Below are positions 47,636 through 57,969 of a stretch of 64,000 nucleotides of DNA, piece by piece. Position numbers and translations under genes: made by a program. The stretch is taken from NCBI GenBank assembly GCA_900078405.1, contig FLTS01000001.1, forward strand, positions 310,001-374,000. Direction: 5' to 3'. Numbering within the stretch: position 1 is the first letter of the stretch; each line of letters starts with the position of its first letter. The notes beneath the pieces are model-generated. The model had not been told where the DNA came from, did not search any database, and worked only from the letters and a program-made list of their open reading frames with translations. Source of the stretch: an uncultured Stenotrophomonas sp. GTDB lineage: Bacteria > Pseudomonadota > Gammaproteobacteria > Xanthomonadales > Xanthomonadaceae.

Positions 47636-47659
47636 GGCTCGTGCCGGCTTGTGCTTCCT

Positions 47660-47816
47660 TGCGGGGCTTGCCCCGCATGGGGGCTTTCCCGGTGAAGCTT
47701 CATGCTGATGAAGCTACACGTACCCGAAGAGCACGTAGGAGCGTGTAGGAGCGACGCAAGTCGCGATGGAGCTCTTCCGGGAAAACCCCATCGCGACTTG
47801 CGTCGCTCCTACACGC
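47660..47816. repeat. GTAG palindromic repeats with a 29-bp perfect stem
   Basis: A GCGGGGCTTGCCCCGC unit is followed by a second palindrome whose arms 47741-47769 and 47788-47816 are perfectly complementary over 29 bases with an 18-base loop. Each arm reads GTAGGAGCGACGCAAGTCGC outward. It lies between two converging genes and could act as a bidirectional terminator. Its right-hand GTAG supplies the flavoprotein stop codon. Confidence 0.75.
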
Positions 47817-49080
47817 CCTTGCGCATCCCTGTGGGCCGCAGCCAATCCACCACGCCTTCGGCGGCGCGCAGGGCACTGGCGTAGCAGGCGGTCAGCAGGT
47901 AGCCACCGGTCGGGGCTTCCCAGTCCAGCATTTCGCCGGCGCAGAAGACGCCCGGGGCGGTCTTGAGCATCAGCGCGCCGTCGACGGCCTCCAGGCGCAC
48001 GCCGCCTGCGGTGCTGATGGCTTCGGCCATCGGGCGCGGGCGCAGCAGGCGCAGCGGCAGGCGTTTGAGCGTGCGCGCCACCGCGTCCAGGTCATTGCCG
48101 GCGTCCTTGCCGAGAATTTCGAATACCAGTGCTGTCTTGACCGCATCCACACCGGCGGCGCGGCGCAGGTGTTCACCGAAGCTGCGGCCTTTGCGCGGGC
48201 GTGCGAGGTCGGCATGCAGGCGTTGCAGCTCGCGGCCGGGGACGAGGTCCAGTTCCAGCTGCGCATGACCATTGCGGTTGATCGCCTCGCGCAGATCGGC
48301 GGCGATGGCATAGATCACGCTGCCTTCGATACCGTATTCGCTGACCACGCATTCGCCTTGCAGTTCATGCGCGGTGCCATGCGCGTCGCACCAATGCGCG
48401 ATAACCGGTTTGAGCGGGCTACCGGCATGGCGCTGCTGGAAATGCGTGCTCCAGTCGATGTCGAAACCGCAGTTGGCCGATTGCAGCGGCGCGATTTCGA
48501 CGCCGCGCGCGTGCAGTGCTTCGATCCAGCCGCCGTCGGAGCCGAGCTGCGGCCAGCTGCCGCCACCCAGTGCCAGCACGGTGGCATCGGCCCGCACGGC
48601 GATTTCGCCGGCGGCGGTCCGCATGCGCAGGCTGCCGTCGTCGTTCCAGCCCCGCCAGTGGTGCTGGACGTGGAAGCGCACGCCCTGTTCCTTCAGGCGC
48701 CGCACCCAGCCGCGCAGCAGTGGCGCGGCCTTGCGGTCCAGCGGGAACACGCGCCCGGAGCTGCCCACATAGGTCTCCACGCCCAGCCCCTGTGCCCAGC
48801 GACGCAGTGCGCCGGCGTCGAACCTGTCCAGCCAGCCGGCGACCTCCGCTTCGCGCTCGCGGTAGCGGGCGTCGAACCCGGGGCGCGGTTCGGAATGGGT
48901 GAGGTTCAGCCCGCCCTTGCCGGCGATCAGGAACTTGCGCCCCGGCGAGCCCTTGGCTTCGTACAGATCGACCGACAACCCGGCGCTGCACAGGCGCTCG
49001 GCGGCGAACAGCCCGGCCGGGCCGCCGCCGATCACCGCGACGCGCTTTCCCCCGGGGCAGGTTTCAGCGGGGCTGGACAT
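47809..49080 (-). CDS. TIGR03862/HI0933-family flavoprotein
   Basis: The product is 423 residues. The FAD-binding N-terminus VAVIGGGPAGLFAAERLCSAGLSVDLYEA is followed by the family segment GRKFLIAGKGGLNLTHSEP and a C-terminal FAD motif APGVFCAGEMLDWEAPTGGYLL. Substrate unknown; relatives include BaiN-type reductases. The last codons are GTG TAG, where TAG is the head of a GTAG palindrome, so the C-terminus was probably set by that repeat. It overlaps the upstream FKBP gene by 17 bases. Confidence 0.88.
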   Translation of the reverse strand: MSSPAETCPGGKRVAVIGGGPAGLFAAERLCSAGLSVDLYEAKGSPGRKFLIAGKGGLNLTHSEPRPGFDARYREREAEVAGWLDRFDAGALRRWAQGLGVETYVGSSGRVFPLDRKAAPLLRGWVRRLKEQGVRFHVQHHWRGWNDDGSLRMRTAAGEIAVRADATVLALGGGSWPQLGSDGGWIEALHARGVEIAPLQSANCGFDIDWSTHFQQRHAGSPLKPVIAHWCDAHGTAHELQGECVVSEYGIEGSVIYAIAADLREAINRNGHAQLELDLVPGRELQRLHADLARPRKGRSFGEHLRRAAGVDAVKTALVFEILGKDAGNDLDAVARTLKRLPLRLLRPRPMAEAISTAGGVRLEAVDGALMLKTAPGVFCAGEMLDWEAPTGGYLLTACYASALRAAEGVVDWLRPTGMRKGV

Positions 49081-49495
49081 CGAGCAGTTCGACGTCGAAC
49101 ACTAGCGAGGAACCCGCCGGGATCGGGCCGGTGCGACGGTTGCCGTAGCCGTACTCGGCCGGGATCAGCAGCGTGCGCTTGCCGCCGACCTTCATGCCGG
49201 CCACGCCCTCGTCCCAGCCGCGGATGACCTGCTTTTCACCGAGGTTGAAGGTGAACGGCTGCTCGCGGTCGAGTGAACTGTCGAACTTCTCGCCGTGCTT
49301 GTCGGCATTGCGTTCGTCGTAGAGCCAGCCGGTGTAGTGCACAGTGACCTTGCTGCCGGGAACAGCCTCGGCACCATCGCCGGGCACGGTGTCGATGCGC
49401 TCGAAGGCCGCAATGCTGCCCCCCGGCGGCGGGCCGGGCGGGGTGCAGCCGGCAAGGGGCAGGGACAGCAGCAGGGTGGCGAAAAGGCGGCGCAT
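49064..49495 (-). CDS. FKBP-type peptidyl-prolyl isomerase lipoprotein
   Basis: The product is 143 residues. A lipobox LPLAGC with the cysteine at residue 17 is followed by a Pro/Gly-rich spacer and an FKBP domain: VTVHYTGWLYDE, KFDSSLDREQPFTFNLGEKQVIRGWDEGVAGMKVGGKRTLLIPAEYGYG, GSSLVFDVELLDV. The active-site aromatic residues are retained. It probably assists folding in the periplasm as a membrane-tethered foldase. Confidence 0.92.
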   Translation of the reverse strand: MRRLFATLLLSLPLAGCTPPGPPPGGSIAAFERIDTVPGDGAEAVPGSKVTVHYTGWLYDERNADKHGEKFDSSLDREQPFTFNLGEKQVIRGWDEGVAGMKVGGKRTLLIPAEYGYGNRRTGPIPAGSSLVFDVELLDVQPR

Positions 49496-49558
49496 GGGGG
49501 GTATTCACGGATACGAAGCGTGCAAGGGTAGCGCATCGCCTGCAGGTATCATGGTGGC

Positions 49559-49924
49559 ATGGTCAAACTGCTGCTCAACCTGCGCAACGTTGACGAAGAC
49601 GAAAGCCGCGAAGTCGGCGAATTGCTCGATCGCAACGGCATCGTCTGGTACCGCACCGAACCCAGTCCGTGGGGTATTTCCTTCGGTGGCATCTGGCTGC
49701 GCGAACGCGGCGACCATGCGCGTGCGAAGGCGCTGATGGAGGTCTACCAGCGCGAGCGCTCGCAGCGGGTGCGCGCCGAACGCGAGGCCGGGCTGCGCGA
49801 TGGCACCGCCGAAACCTTCGCCAGGCTGTTTCGCCGGCGGCCGCTGTACGTGCTCGCCATGTTGCTGGGCATGCTCGCCGCCGCCGCGTTGGTGCTGCTG
49901 CCGTTCGTGCTGCTGCGTGGCTGA
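49559..49924 (+). CDS. DUF6164-like small membrane protein
   Basis: The product is 121 residues. MVKLLLNLRNVDEDESREVGELLDRNGI and WYRTEPSPWGISFGGIWLRE form a small alpha/beta domain, and a C-terminal membrane helix follows (YVLAMLLGMLAAAALVLLPFVLL). It resembles DUF6164 proteins common in Xanthomonadaceae. Function unknown. It lies 19 bp before trhO and may be co-transcribed with it. Confidence 0.7.
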   Translation: MVKLLLNLRNVDEDESREVGELLDRNGIVWYRTEPSPWGISFGGIWLRERGDHARAKALMEVYQRERSQRVRAEREAGLRDGTAETFARLFRRRPLYVLAMLLGMLAAAALVLLPFVLLRG

Positions 49925-49943
49925 GTGCGGGTAAAATGGCGGC

Positions 49944-50690
49944 ATGATCGTCAATACCGCCGCCTACCACTTCGTTTCCATCGTCGATGCCGAAGCGCTG
50001 GCCGCCCGGCTGCTGGAGCGGGCGCAAGCGCTGGAACTGCGTGGCACCATCCTGGTCGCTGGCGAGGGCATCAACCTGTTCCTGGCCGGCAGCGGTGAGG
50101 GCATCGAGGCGTTCTACGCCGAGCTGAAGGCCGATGAACGCTTCGCCGGCATGCGGGTGAAACACAGCCGCAGCCGGATGCAACCGTTCGCGCGGCTTAA
50201 GGCCAAGGTCAAGCCGGAGATCATCAGCTTCCGCCGCGACGACGGCCAGCCGCTGGATCACCCGCGTGCGCCGGAGGTAGCCCCGACCACGCTGCGGCGC
50301 TGGCTGCGGCAGGGCCATGACGACGACGGCAAGCGCGTGGTGATGCTCGATACCCGCAACGAGCAGGAATTCGCGCACGGTACCTTTGCCGGCGCCCTGA
50401 CCCTGCCGATCGCCAAATTCACCGACCTGCCGGCGGCGCTGGAACCGCATCGCGCCGAGCTGGCCGATGCCACCGTGGTCAGTTTCTGCACCGGTGGCAT
50501 CCGCTGCGAGAAGGCCGCGCTGTGGATGCGCAACGACGGCATGGACAATGTGCTGCAGCTGGATGGCGGCATCCTCGGCTATTTCGAGGAGGTCGGCGGC
50601 GAAGGCTACGAGGGCCGTTGTTTCGTGTTCGACGGGCGCGTGGCGCTGGACCCGCAGCTGCGGCCGCTGGTGGACGAAGCAGCTCCGTAG
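49944..50690 (+). CDS. trhO: tRNA uridine(34) hydroxylase TrhO (YceA, rhodanese-like)
   Basis: The product is 248 residues. TrhO performs O2-dependent hydroxylation of U34 in tRNAs that later carry cmo5U/mcmo5U. An N-terminal acylphosphatase-like domain (GTILVAGEGINLFLAGS) is followed by a rhodanese domain with active-site CTGGIRCEKAA near residue 180. The final codon before the stop is CCG, and the TAG stop itself belongs to a GTAG repeat. The protein is shorter at the C-terminus than the roughly 350-residue enterobacterial form. Confidence 0.9.
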   Translation: MIVNTAAYHFVSIVDAEALAARLLERAQALELRGTILVAGEGINLFLAGSGEGIEAFYAELKADERFAGMRVKHSRSRMQPFARLKAKVKPEIISFRRDDGQPLDHPRAPEVAPTTLRRWLRQGHDDDGKRVVMLDTRNEQEFAHGTFAGALTLPIAKFTDLPAALEPHRAELADATVVSFCTGGIRCEKAALWMRNDGMDNVLQLDGGILGYFEEVGGEGYEGRCFVFDGRVALDPQLRPLVDEAAP

Positions 50691-50760
50691 ATGCGGGGCC
50701 TGCCCCGCATGGGGTTTTCCCGGTGAAGCCCCGGGCCGGGAAAGCCCGGCACCTGCGAGA
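50687..50760 (+). repeat. GTAG palindromic repeat after trhO
   Basis: It begins GTAGATGCGGGGCCTGCC and contains two palindromes (GCGGGGCCTGCCCCGC and GCCGGGAAAGCCCGGC). Its TAG is the trhO stop codon. Confidence 0.65.
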
Positions 50761-50876
50761 GTGGTACGAGGCAGAACCATCCCGGAAAACAGTGTTCGGG
50801 TGATGGCTGTCCAGGATGGATGGGAAACGCTCCGGCGGACCCCATGTCGTTTCCGATATCCATCGGAAACCGCCGC

Positions 50877-51866
50877 ATGATCCCGCTCTCCATCCTCGAT
50901 CTGGCCCCGGTCTGCGAAAGCGCCACGCCGCGCGAGGCCTTCGCCAACATGCTCGACCTGGCCCGCCATGCCGAGCGCTGGGGCTACCGCCGCTACTGGC
51001 TGGCCGAGCACCACAACATGCCGGGCATCGCCAGCGCGGCGACTTCGGTACTGATCGGCCACGTCGCCGGTGGCACCTCCACCATCCGCGTCGGTGCCGG
51101 CGGCATCATGCTGCCCAACCATTCGCCATTGCAGGTGGCCGAGCAGTTCGGCACGCTGGCGTCGCTGTATCCGGGGCGCATCGACCTCGGCCTGGGCCGG
51201 GCGCCGGGCACCGACCAGCCTACCGCGCGGGCTCTGCGCCGCTATTTCGACAGCGCCGACCAGTTCCCGCAGGACGTGGCCGAACTGCTGCACTACTTCG
51301 AGCCGGCGCAGCCGGGGCAGGCGGTGCAGGCGGTGCCGGGGGCGGGCGTCGAGGTGCCGGTGTGGCTGCTGGGCTCCAGCCTGTTCAGCGCACGCCTGTC
51401 GGCGGCGATGGGCCTGCCGTTCGCGTTCGCCTCGCATTTCGCCCCGGATGCGATGGACGAGGCGGTGGCACTCTATCGCCGCGATTTCCGTCCCTCGGCA
51501 CGGCTGGCCGAGCCCTGGGTGATCCTCGCGCTGAACGTGGTGGCCAGCGAATCGGAGGCGCAGTCGCGGCGGCTGTTCACCACCCAGCAACAGAGCTTCG
51601 TGAACCTGCGGCGCGGCCGGCCGGGGCGGATCCCGGCGCCGGTGGACGACATCGAGGCGTTCTGGGAGCCGCACGAGAAGGCCGGGGTGGAGCGGGCGCT
51701 GGCCTGCACCGTGCTGGGCGATGCGGCGCAGGTCGGCGAGGGGTTGGCGGCATTCGCCGCGCGCCACCGCCCGGACGAGATGATGATCACTGCCAACGTC
51801 TTCGACCACGCCGCGCGGCTGCGCTCCTTCGAACTGGCGATGCATGCGTGGCAGTCGCGGCACTGA
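50877..51866 (+). CDS. LLM-class flavin-dependent oxidoreductase (luciferase-like)
   Basis: The product is 329 residues from [22 protein letters not shown], the usual start for this subfamily; starts at 50820 and 50844 are open alternatives. Landmarks are [71 protein letters not shown] and [24 protein letters not shown]. This is a TIM-barrel using FMNH2 from a separate reductase. Substrate unknown. Confidence 0.88.
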   Translation: MIPLSILDLAPVCESATPREAFANMLDLARHAERWGYRRYWLAEHHNMPGIASAATSVLIGHVAGGTSTIRVGAGGIMLPNHSPLQVAEQFGTLASLYPGRIDLGLGRAPGTDQPTARALRRYFDSADQFPQDVAELLHYFEPAQPGQAVQAVPGAGVEVPVWLLGSSLFSARLSAAMGLPFAFASHFAPDAMDEAVALYRRDFRPSARLAEPWVILALNVVASESEAQSRRLFTTQQQSFVNLRRGRPGRIPAPVDDIEAFWEPHEKAGVERALACTVLGDAAQVGEGLAAFAARHRPDEMMITANVFDHAARLRSFELAMHAWQSRH

Positions 51867-51926
51867 CGAGGGCTGGCTGAACCGCGGCCCGGCTGCGCTG
51901 GCGGCTGCCGCGGAAAACCCGGATAA

Positions 51927-53381
<1,455 letters not shown>

Positions 53382-53405
53382 TTGCATGGCCCGCGTGGTA
53401 CCAGG

Positions 53406-53430
53406 AAGCCCGGCATTGCCGGGCTTTTTC
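53406..53430 (+). terminator. Intrinsic terminator of purA
   Basis: AAGCCCGGC and GCCGGGCTT form a 9-bp stem with loop ATT, followed by TTTC. The remaining 53431-53839 holds no supportable gene; it is the leader of the receptor gene and contains no clear promoter. Confidence 0.82.
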
Positions 53431-53839
53431 ATGTCTGGCGGCGGGATAATGAATAAGAGGCAAAGCAGCGGCAAGATGGTTTCCGGGGCGCGGGCCGACG
53501 TGGTGGAACGTGCCTTGCCGACCAAGCCAGTCGACGGGTTGTCACGTGCAGGTGTGTGGGGGGCGAATATTCACTCCTGTGCTGATTCCGTCAGGAAACC
53601 TGCCTTTCCTGAAGGTTTCTTCTATAACCATCCGTGAGTATGGATTTTGGTTGTGCTGAATTCGGCAGGGTCGTGGATTGAATCGCTCAAGACGCAATGC
53701 AAGGCGCAGACAACATCTGATGGCCAAATCTAATGTGCCGGTGAGGGAGGTTGCCCTGCGACATGCAATGTGTCCGGGCCATCACCTGCATCCGCAGGGC
53801 GTCGGTACGGGTGAGGGCATTCCAATTTCCGGGGGATAC

Positions 53840-56836
53840 ATGAAAAACATCAGAACTGCACGAAGCACATTGCGGCTTGGCCGGCGTCCTTTGAAAGTGG
53901 CCGGTCTGGCGCTTGGTTTGGGTTTGGCCATGCAGGCGCATGCCCAGTCGATTACCGGTGGCTTGTATGGCACCACCGCCGAGCAGGGCGTCACGGTCGA
54001 GGTCACACGCCCGGCCACCGGCTTTGCCAAGACCATCGGTGTCAATCAGAACGGCCAGTACAGTCTTGGCCAGCTGTCGCCAGGCGTCTATCAGGTCAAG
54101 ATCTTGCGTGATGGCGAAGTGCTCAGCACGCAGACTGTGAGCGTGGTGGCCAACGCATCCTCGGCGGTGCCCGGCCAGAACGACACGGCGGCGACCGACC
54201 TGGGGACGGTCACCGTCAGCGCTTCGCATTGGCAGACCGTCATCAACCCGATCGACGTCAGCACGCCCGAGCTGTCCACCATCTATACCGCCGACCTGCT
54301 GGCCGACCTTCCAGTCAGCCAGAACAGCATCTACCAGCTTGCCCGGCTGGACTCGGGCACTGCCATGGGTGAACGGTATGCTCAGATCGGTGGTGCCAGC
54401 GAAACCGAGAACCGTTATTACTACAACGAGTTCGACACCACCTATGACGTGACGGGCATGGGTGCGATTATCTTCCCGCAGGTGGCGGTGGCGTCGACCC
54501 AGTTGATCACCGGCAGCGGCGGCTTGGGCTGGACCAGTACCACCGGCGGCATCAGCTCGGCCACCCTGAAGCAGGGCAGCAACGAAGTGCATGGTGGCTA
54601 CAGCCTGTACTACACGCCGCCGACCTCCTCGCTGCTGCGGCCACAGGGCAATACCGTGGTCAACCCCGCCACCGGCCGGCCGACGTTGATGCAGTCCTAC
54701 AACCGTTACGGCCACGGTGCCAGTCATTACGTATGGGGGTCGGGCCCGCTGATCAAGGACCGGCTGTTCGCCTACGTGATGATCGGTGCCAACGAAGGCA
54801 ACGACTACACCACCTACAACAGCACCGGCCGCTACACCGGTGACAGCGACCGTCGCGAAGGCCTGATCAACCTGACCTGGAACATTACTGATGACCAGTC
54901 GTTGAACGTGGCGGCCTACAAGACCCGTGACGAGAGCCTGGACACGACGGAAAGCAACCAGACCAGCGAGTGGCAGCCCGACCAAACCACTTACGGCAGT
55001 CCTGCCAATAGCTGGCTCAAGCGCGATTCCAAGCTGGTGGTTGCCAACTACAACTGGCGCATCAACGATGACCTGCGCTGGCGCGTGATGGGCGGCACCA
55101 TGCGCTACGACTACAAGCAGACGATCGACACCAGTGGCGTGCCGTACATCACGTCTTATGACTACAGCACCAACATCACCAACTGGATCAGTGCCGGCCA
55201 CGAGTGGGAGCCGCTGAACTATTACTACGAGAAGGATGGCGTCAAGAGCGACATCGTCTGGAACATGGGCAACCACGAGGTGACCCTGGGTGGTGAGTAC
55301 TACCGCAACAACTACTACTACGTCCCCCAGAGCAATTCGGCGGGTTACATGGGGTACGAGCTCAACGGCAGCCCCGGCTGGATCTGGACGGGCACGCAGT
55401 GGCAATGGAACACCAATCCCAACCTCATGTGGGACTACACGTACACTGGCGGCGGAGCCTTCAAGAGCGAACAACGCGGCATCTATCTGTATGACAACTG
55501 GCAGGTCAGCGAGAACGTGCGCTTGATGTACGGCGGCCGTTGGGACCAGATGGAAAGCTTCAACGCCGCCGGCGAGGGCTTCCTGGATCTGTCCGTGTTC
55601 TCGCCGCGCGTGGGTCTGTCGTGGGACGTCAACGGCGACAGCAGCCTGAAGGTGGGCGCCAATGTCGGCCGCTACACACTGCCGATGCCGTCCACACTGG
55701 CCTATCTGGTGGGTTCCACGACCACCTATCTGGTCAATTACTACACGGTTGACGGTATCAATGCCGATGGCAGCCCGATCAATGCCAAGCCCCTGTATGG
55801 CTACGGTTACGAGAACCTGACGCCGGAGATGGCGGCCGTTTCCAGCCGCAACCTCGAGAACACCGTGCAGAACGAGTTCCAGGTTTACCTGCAGAAGGAA
55901 CTGAGCCGTGGCTGGTCTTTCCTGGGCCAGGCCGCGTTCCACGACCTGAAGCGCATCGTCGACCAGACCTGCGACACCGATGGCCGCATTGGCGATTATG
56001 TCCGTGCCAATGGCCATGCCTCCTATGCCGGCCTGGGCGGTGGCCAAGGCTGCATCGAGTTCAACCCGGGCAGCAGCATCGTGCTGCGCGACTACCTCGA
56101 CGGCGGCGACGCGCTGCAGGACATCGCCATTCCGAACAGTTACCTGGGCTTCGAGAAGGCAAAGCGCCGCTACCTGAAGCTGGGTGCTCAGCTCAGCCAC
56201 CAGCGTAGCGAGAGCGAGCCGTACTACTTCAACCTCAGCTACACCTGGTCGCACCGCTACGGCAACCATGACGGCTACACCAACCTGCTCCGGTCCACCA
56301 ACGCGAATCCGGGCATCAGTGGCAACTACCAGTTCCTGGAAAATACCTACGGCAGTAACGGCAACCTCAGTGGCGACCAGCGCCACAACCTGGTTGCCAC
56401 CGGCGTCTACTATTTCGACAACGGCTTCCGCGTCGGCTCGGTGTTGCGGTACGCCTCCGGGCAGCCGATGAACTGCCTCGGGCACTACCCGGGTGCAACT
56501 GCGGGTACCACGCTGGGCAATGCCGGTGCGGCTTTCCACTACTGCAACGGTGAAGTGGTGTCGTCGAACAAGTACGAAACCGACAGTCTCTACAGCGTTG
56601 ACCTGAGTCTGGGCTATGACCTGCACTTCGGTGCGAACAAGTCGCAGCTGCTGAGCATCGACGTGTCGGTCACCAACTTGACCAATGCCGATGCGGTCAC
56701 GAATCGCAACCGGACGTCGACCTCCGGCTTCGACTCGACCACCACCACGGGCCTGCGGCCCAACGTGGACTTCAATACGGTCACCGGCATGCAGGCGCCA
56801 CGCAGCACCAATCTGTACGTGCGTTACAGCTTCTGA
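53840..56836 (+). CDS. Oar-like TonB-dependent receptor (second copy)
   Basis: The product is 998 residues from ATG 53840, with GGGGGAT just upstream. A signal peptide (LALGLGLAMQAHA) is followed by a short regulatory domain (GGLYGTTAEQGVTVEVTRPATGF...YSLGQLSPGVYQVKI), a plug-like region (LLADLPVSQNSIYQLARLDSGT) and a long barrel ending STNLYVRYSF. The barrel is rich in Tyr, Asn and Trp. Same general architecture as 17668-20919 but clearly diverged. A PAS-AraC regulator follows, so expression is probably ligand controlled. Confidence 0.88.
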   Translation: MKNIRTARSTLRLGRRPLKVAGLALGLGLAMQAHAQSITGGLYGTTAEQGVTVEVTRPATGFAKTIGVNQNGQYSLGQLSPGVYQVKILRDGEVLSTQTVSVVANASSAVPGQNDTAATDLGTVTVSASHWQTVINPIDVSTPELSTIYTADLLADLPVSQNSIYQLARLDSGTAMGERYAQIGGASETENRYYYNEFDTTYDVTGMGAIIFPQVAVASTQLITGSGGLGWTSTTGGISSATLKQGSNEVHGGYSLYYTPPTSSLLRPQGNTVVNPATGRPTLMQSYNRYGHGASHYVWGSGPLIKDRLFAYVMIGANEGNDYTTYNSTGRYTGDSDRREGLINLTWNITDDQSLNVAAYKTRDESLDTTESNQTSEWQPDQTTYGSPANSWLKRDSKLVVANYNWRINDDLRWRVMGGTMRYDYKQTIDTSGVPYITSYDYSTNITNWISAGHEWEPLNYYYEKDGVKSDIVWNMGNHEVTLGGEYYRNNYYYVPQSNSAGYMGYELNGSPGWIWTGTQWQWNTNPNLMWDYTYTGGGAFKSEQRGIYLYDNWQVSENVRLMYGGRWDQMESFNAAGEGFLDLSVFSPRVGLSWDVNGDSSLKVGANVGRYTLPMPSTLAYLVGSTTTYLVNYYTVDGINADGSPINAKPLYGYGYENLTPEMAAVSSRNLENTVQNEFQVYLQKELSRGWSFLGQAAFHDLKRIVDQTCDTDGRIGDYVRANGHASYAGLGGGQGCIEFNPGSSIVLRDYLDGGDALQDIAIPNSYLGFEKAKRRYLKLGAQLSHQRSESEPYYFNLSYTWSHRYGNHDGYTNLLRSTNANPGISGNYQFLENTYGSNGNLSGDQRHNLVATGVYYFDNGFRVGSVLRYASGQPMNCLGHYPGATAGTTLGNAGAAFHYCNGEVVSSNKYETDSLYSVDLSLGYDLHFGANKSQLLSIDVSVTNLTNADAVTNRNRTSTSGFDSTTTTGLRPNVDFNTVTGMQAPRSTNLYVRYSF

Positions 56837-56860
56837 TCCCGGATGGAGTAAGGCAGAATG

Positions 56861-56892
56861 GCTGCGGGGCCTTGCGTCCCGCAGCTTTTTTT
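56861..56892 (+). terminator. Intrinsic terminator of the second receptor gene
   Basis: GCTGCGGG (56861-56868) and CCCGCAGC (56878-56885) form the stem, followed by TTTTTTT. Confidence 0.82.
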
Positions 56893-56912
56893 CGGGCACC
56901 TGCCGGTGCTCG

Positions 56913-57662
56913 ATGCAGATACTGGTTGTTCCAATGCGCGTAGACCCCGCCGAAATCGAAGCCCTGTTCGACGCCATTCCCAGTGTGCTGTTCTTTGCCA
57001 AGGACAGCGAGGGGCGCTATACCCACGTCAACATGACGATGTTGCAGCGGTTGGGGGTGAAGTCGCGCAACGAATTGATCGGCAAGCGTGCCGACGAACT
57101 GTACCCGGCCGGCATGAGCGAGGCCTACGTCGCGCAGGATCAGCGCGTTCTGGCTGGCGAGGTGATCGAAAACGTCATGGAGCTGCAGTTGTTCGCCAAC
57201 CGCCAGCCGGGCTGGTGCCTGACCTGCAAGCGGCCCATCGTCGAGAATGAAAAGGTGGTGGGCCTGATCGGCATTTCCCGCGACCTCGGCCAGCGCGGCG
57301 GGCTGGAGTCGCAATATGAGCCCTTGCGACTGGCACTGGATTACCTCAACACGCACTACGCCGAAAATGTGCGCATGCAGACTCTGCTGGAGATCACTGG
57401 ATTCTCGTTGTCCAAGCTGGAGCGGAGCTTCCGCAAGGTGTTCCAGATGACCCCCCAGCAGGTGCTCACCCGGCTGCGCATCCAGATCGCGCTGCATTTG
57501 CTGCATGGCGAGGACAGCGTGGCCAGCATCGGCCAGGCCTGCGGGTTCAGCGACCAGAGTGCGTTCACTCGCAAGTTCAAGGCCGAGGTGGGCATGGCGC
57601 CGCGCCAGTACCGGGCATTGATCGCGGCCAAGAGGCTGCCGGGTGACCTGTCCGTGGATTGA
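56913..57662 (+). CDS. AraC-family regulator with N-terminal PAS domain
   Basis: The product is 249 residues; ATG 56934 is the alternative start. The PAS domain at about residues 10-125 reads DPAEIEALFDAIPSVLFFAKDSEGRYTHVNMTMLQRLG, then GLIGISRDLGQRGG. The C-terminal two-helix-turn-helix domain is LEITGFSLSKLERSFRKVFQMTPQQVLTRLRI and IGQACGFSDQSAFTRKFKAEVGMAPRQYR. It lies 76 bp after the receptor, separated by a terminator, so it is a separate unit likely controlling that receptor. The PAS ligand is unknown. Confidence 0.9.
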   Translation: MQILVVPMRVDPAEIEALFDAIPSVLFFAKDSEGRYTHVNMTMLQRLGVKSRNELIGKRADELYPAGMSEAYVAQDQRVLAGEVIENVMELQLFANRQPGWCLTCKRPIVENEKVVGLIGISRDLGQRGGLESQYEPLRLALDYLNTHYAENVRMQTLLEITGFSLSKLERSFRKVFQMTPQQVLTRLRIQIALHLLHGEDSVASIGQACGFSDQSAFTRKFKAEVGMAPRQYRALIAAKRLPGDLSVD

Positions 57663-57759
57663 TGGAAACATGACTTCCGGCGCTGTCCGGTGCATGCCGT
57701 GGGCGGCGGTGATACATCAGTGGCTGGTTCCGTCGATGGCATGCAAAGGGAGAGTGAGC

Positions 57760-57855
57760 ATGCGCCATATCCTGGCAGCCGCAATTGCGCTGCTTAAGCT
57801 GCGCACCGAGCGCAAGCCGCAGATTGATGTCTGGCTGAAGCAGCGCGGGTACTGA
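57760..57855 (+). CDS. Putative 31-residue small protein
   Basis: AAAGGGAGAGTGAGC precedes the ATG, a strong ribosome site. The product is MRHILAAAIALLKLRTERKP followed by QIDVWLKQRGY, an amphipathic/hydrophobic N-terminal helix and a basic C-terminus. A 16-bp hairpin starts 8 bases after the stop. No known family is recognised. The support is the ribosome site, codon use and the terminator-like structure. Confidence 0.4.
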   Translation: MRHILAAAIALLKLRTERKPQIDVWLKQRGY

Positions 57856-57862
57856 GGTAGTT

Positions 57863-57904
57863 GCAGGCAGGTTGCCGCATGGATTTTCGCGGCAGCCTGC
57901 CTGC
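57863..57904 (+). terminator. Long hairpin after the small ORF
   Basis: GCAGGCAGGTTGCCGC and GCGGCAGCCTGCCTGC pair over 16 bases with one G-U, with a 10-base loop. It is followed by TTCGT only, so factor-independent termination is uncertain. Confidence 0.55.
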
Positions 57905-57969
57905 TTCGTATCAGCGGGTGATTGCGACGCGGGGGATGCGTGTTGCAATCAGTCTGCTCTGATGGATAC

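Noticed and set aside
53386..53637. 83-residue ORF after purA
   Set aside because: It spans the purA terminator, and no ribosome site or recognisable domain supports it.
53687..57001. 1104-residue open frame on the minus strand
   Set aside because: Shadow of the second receptor gene; repetitive Val/Ala-rich text with no domain or signal.
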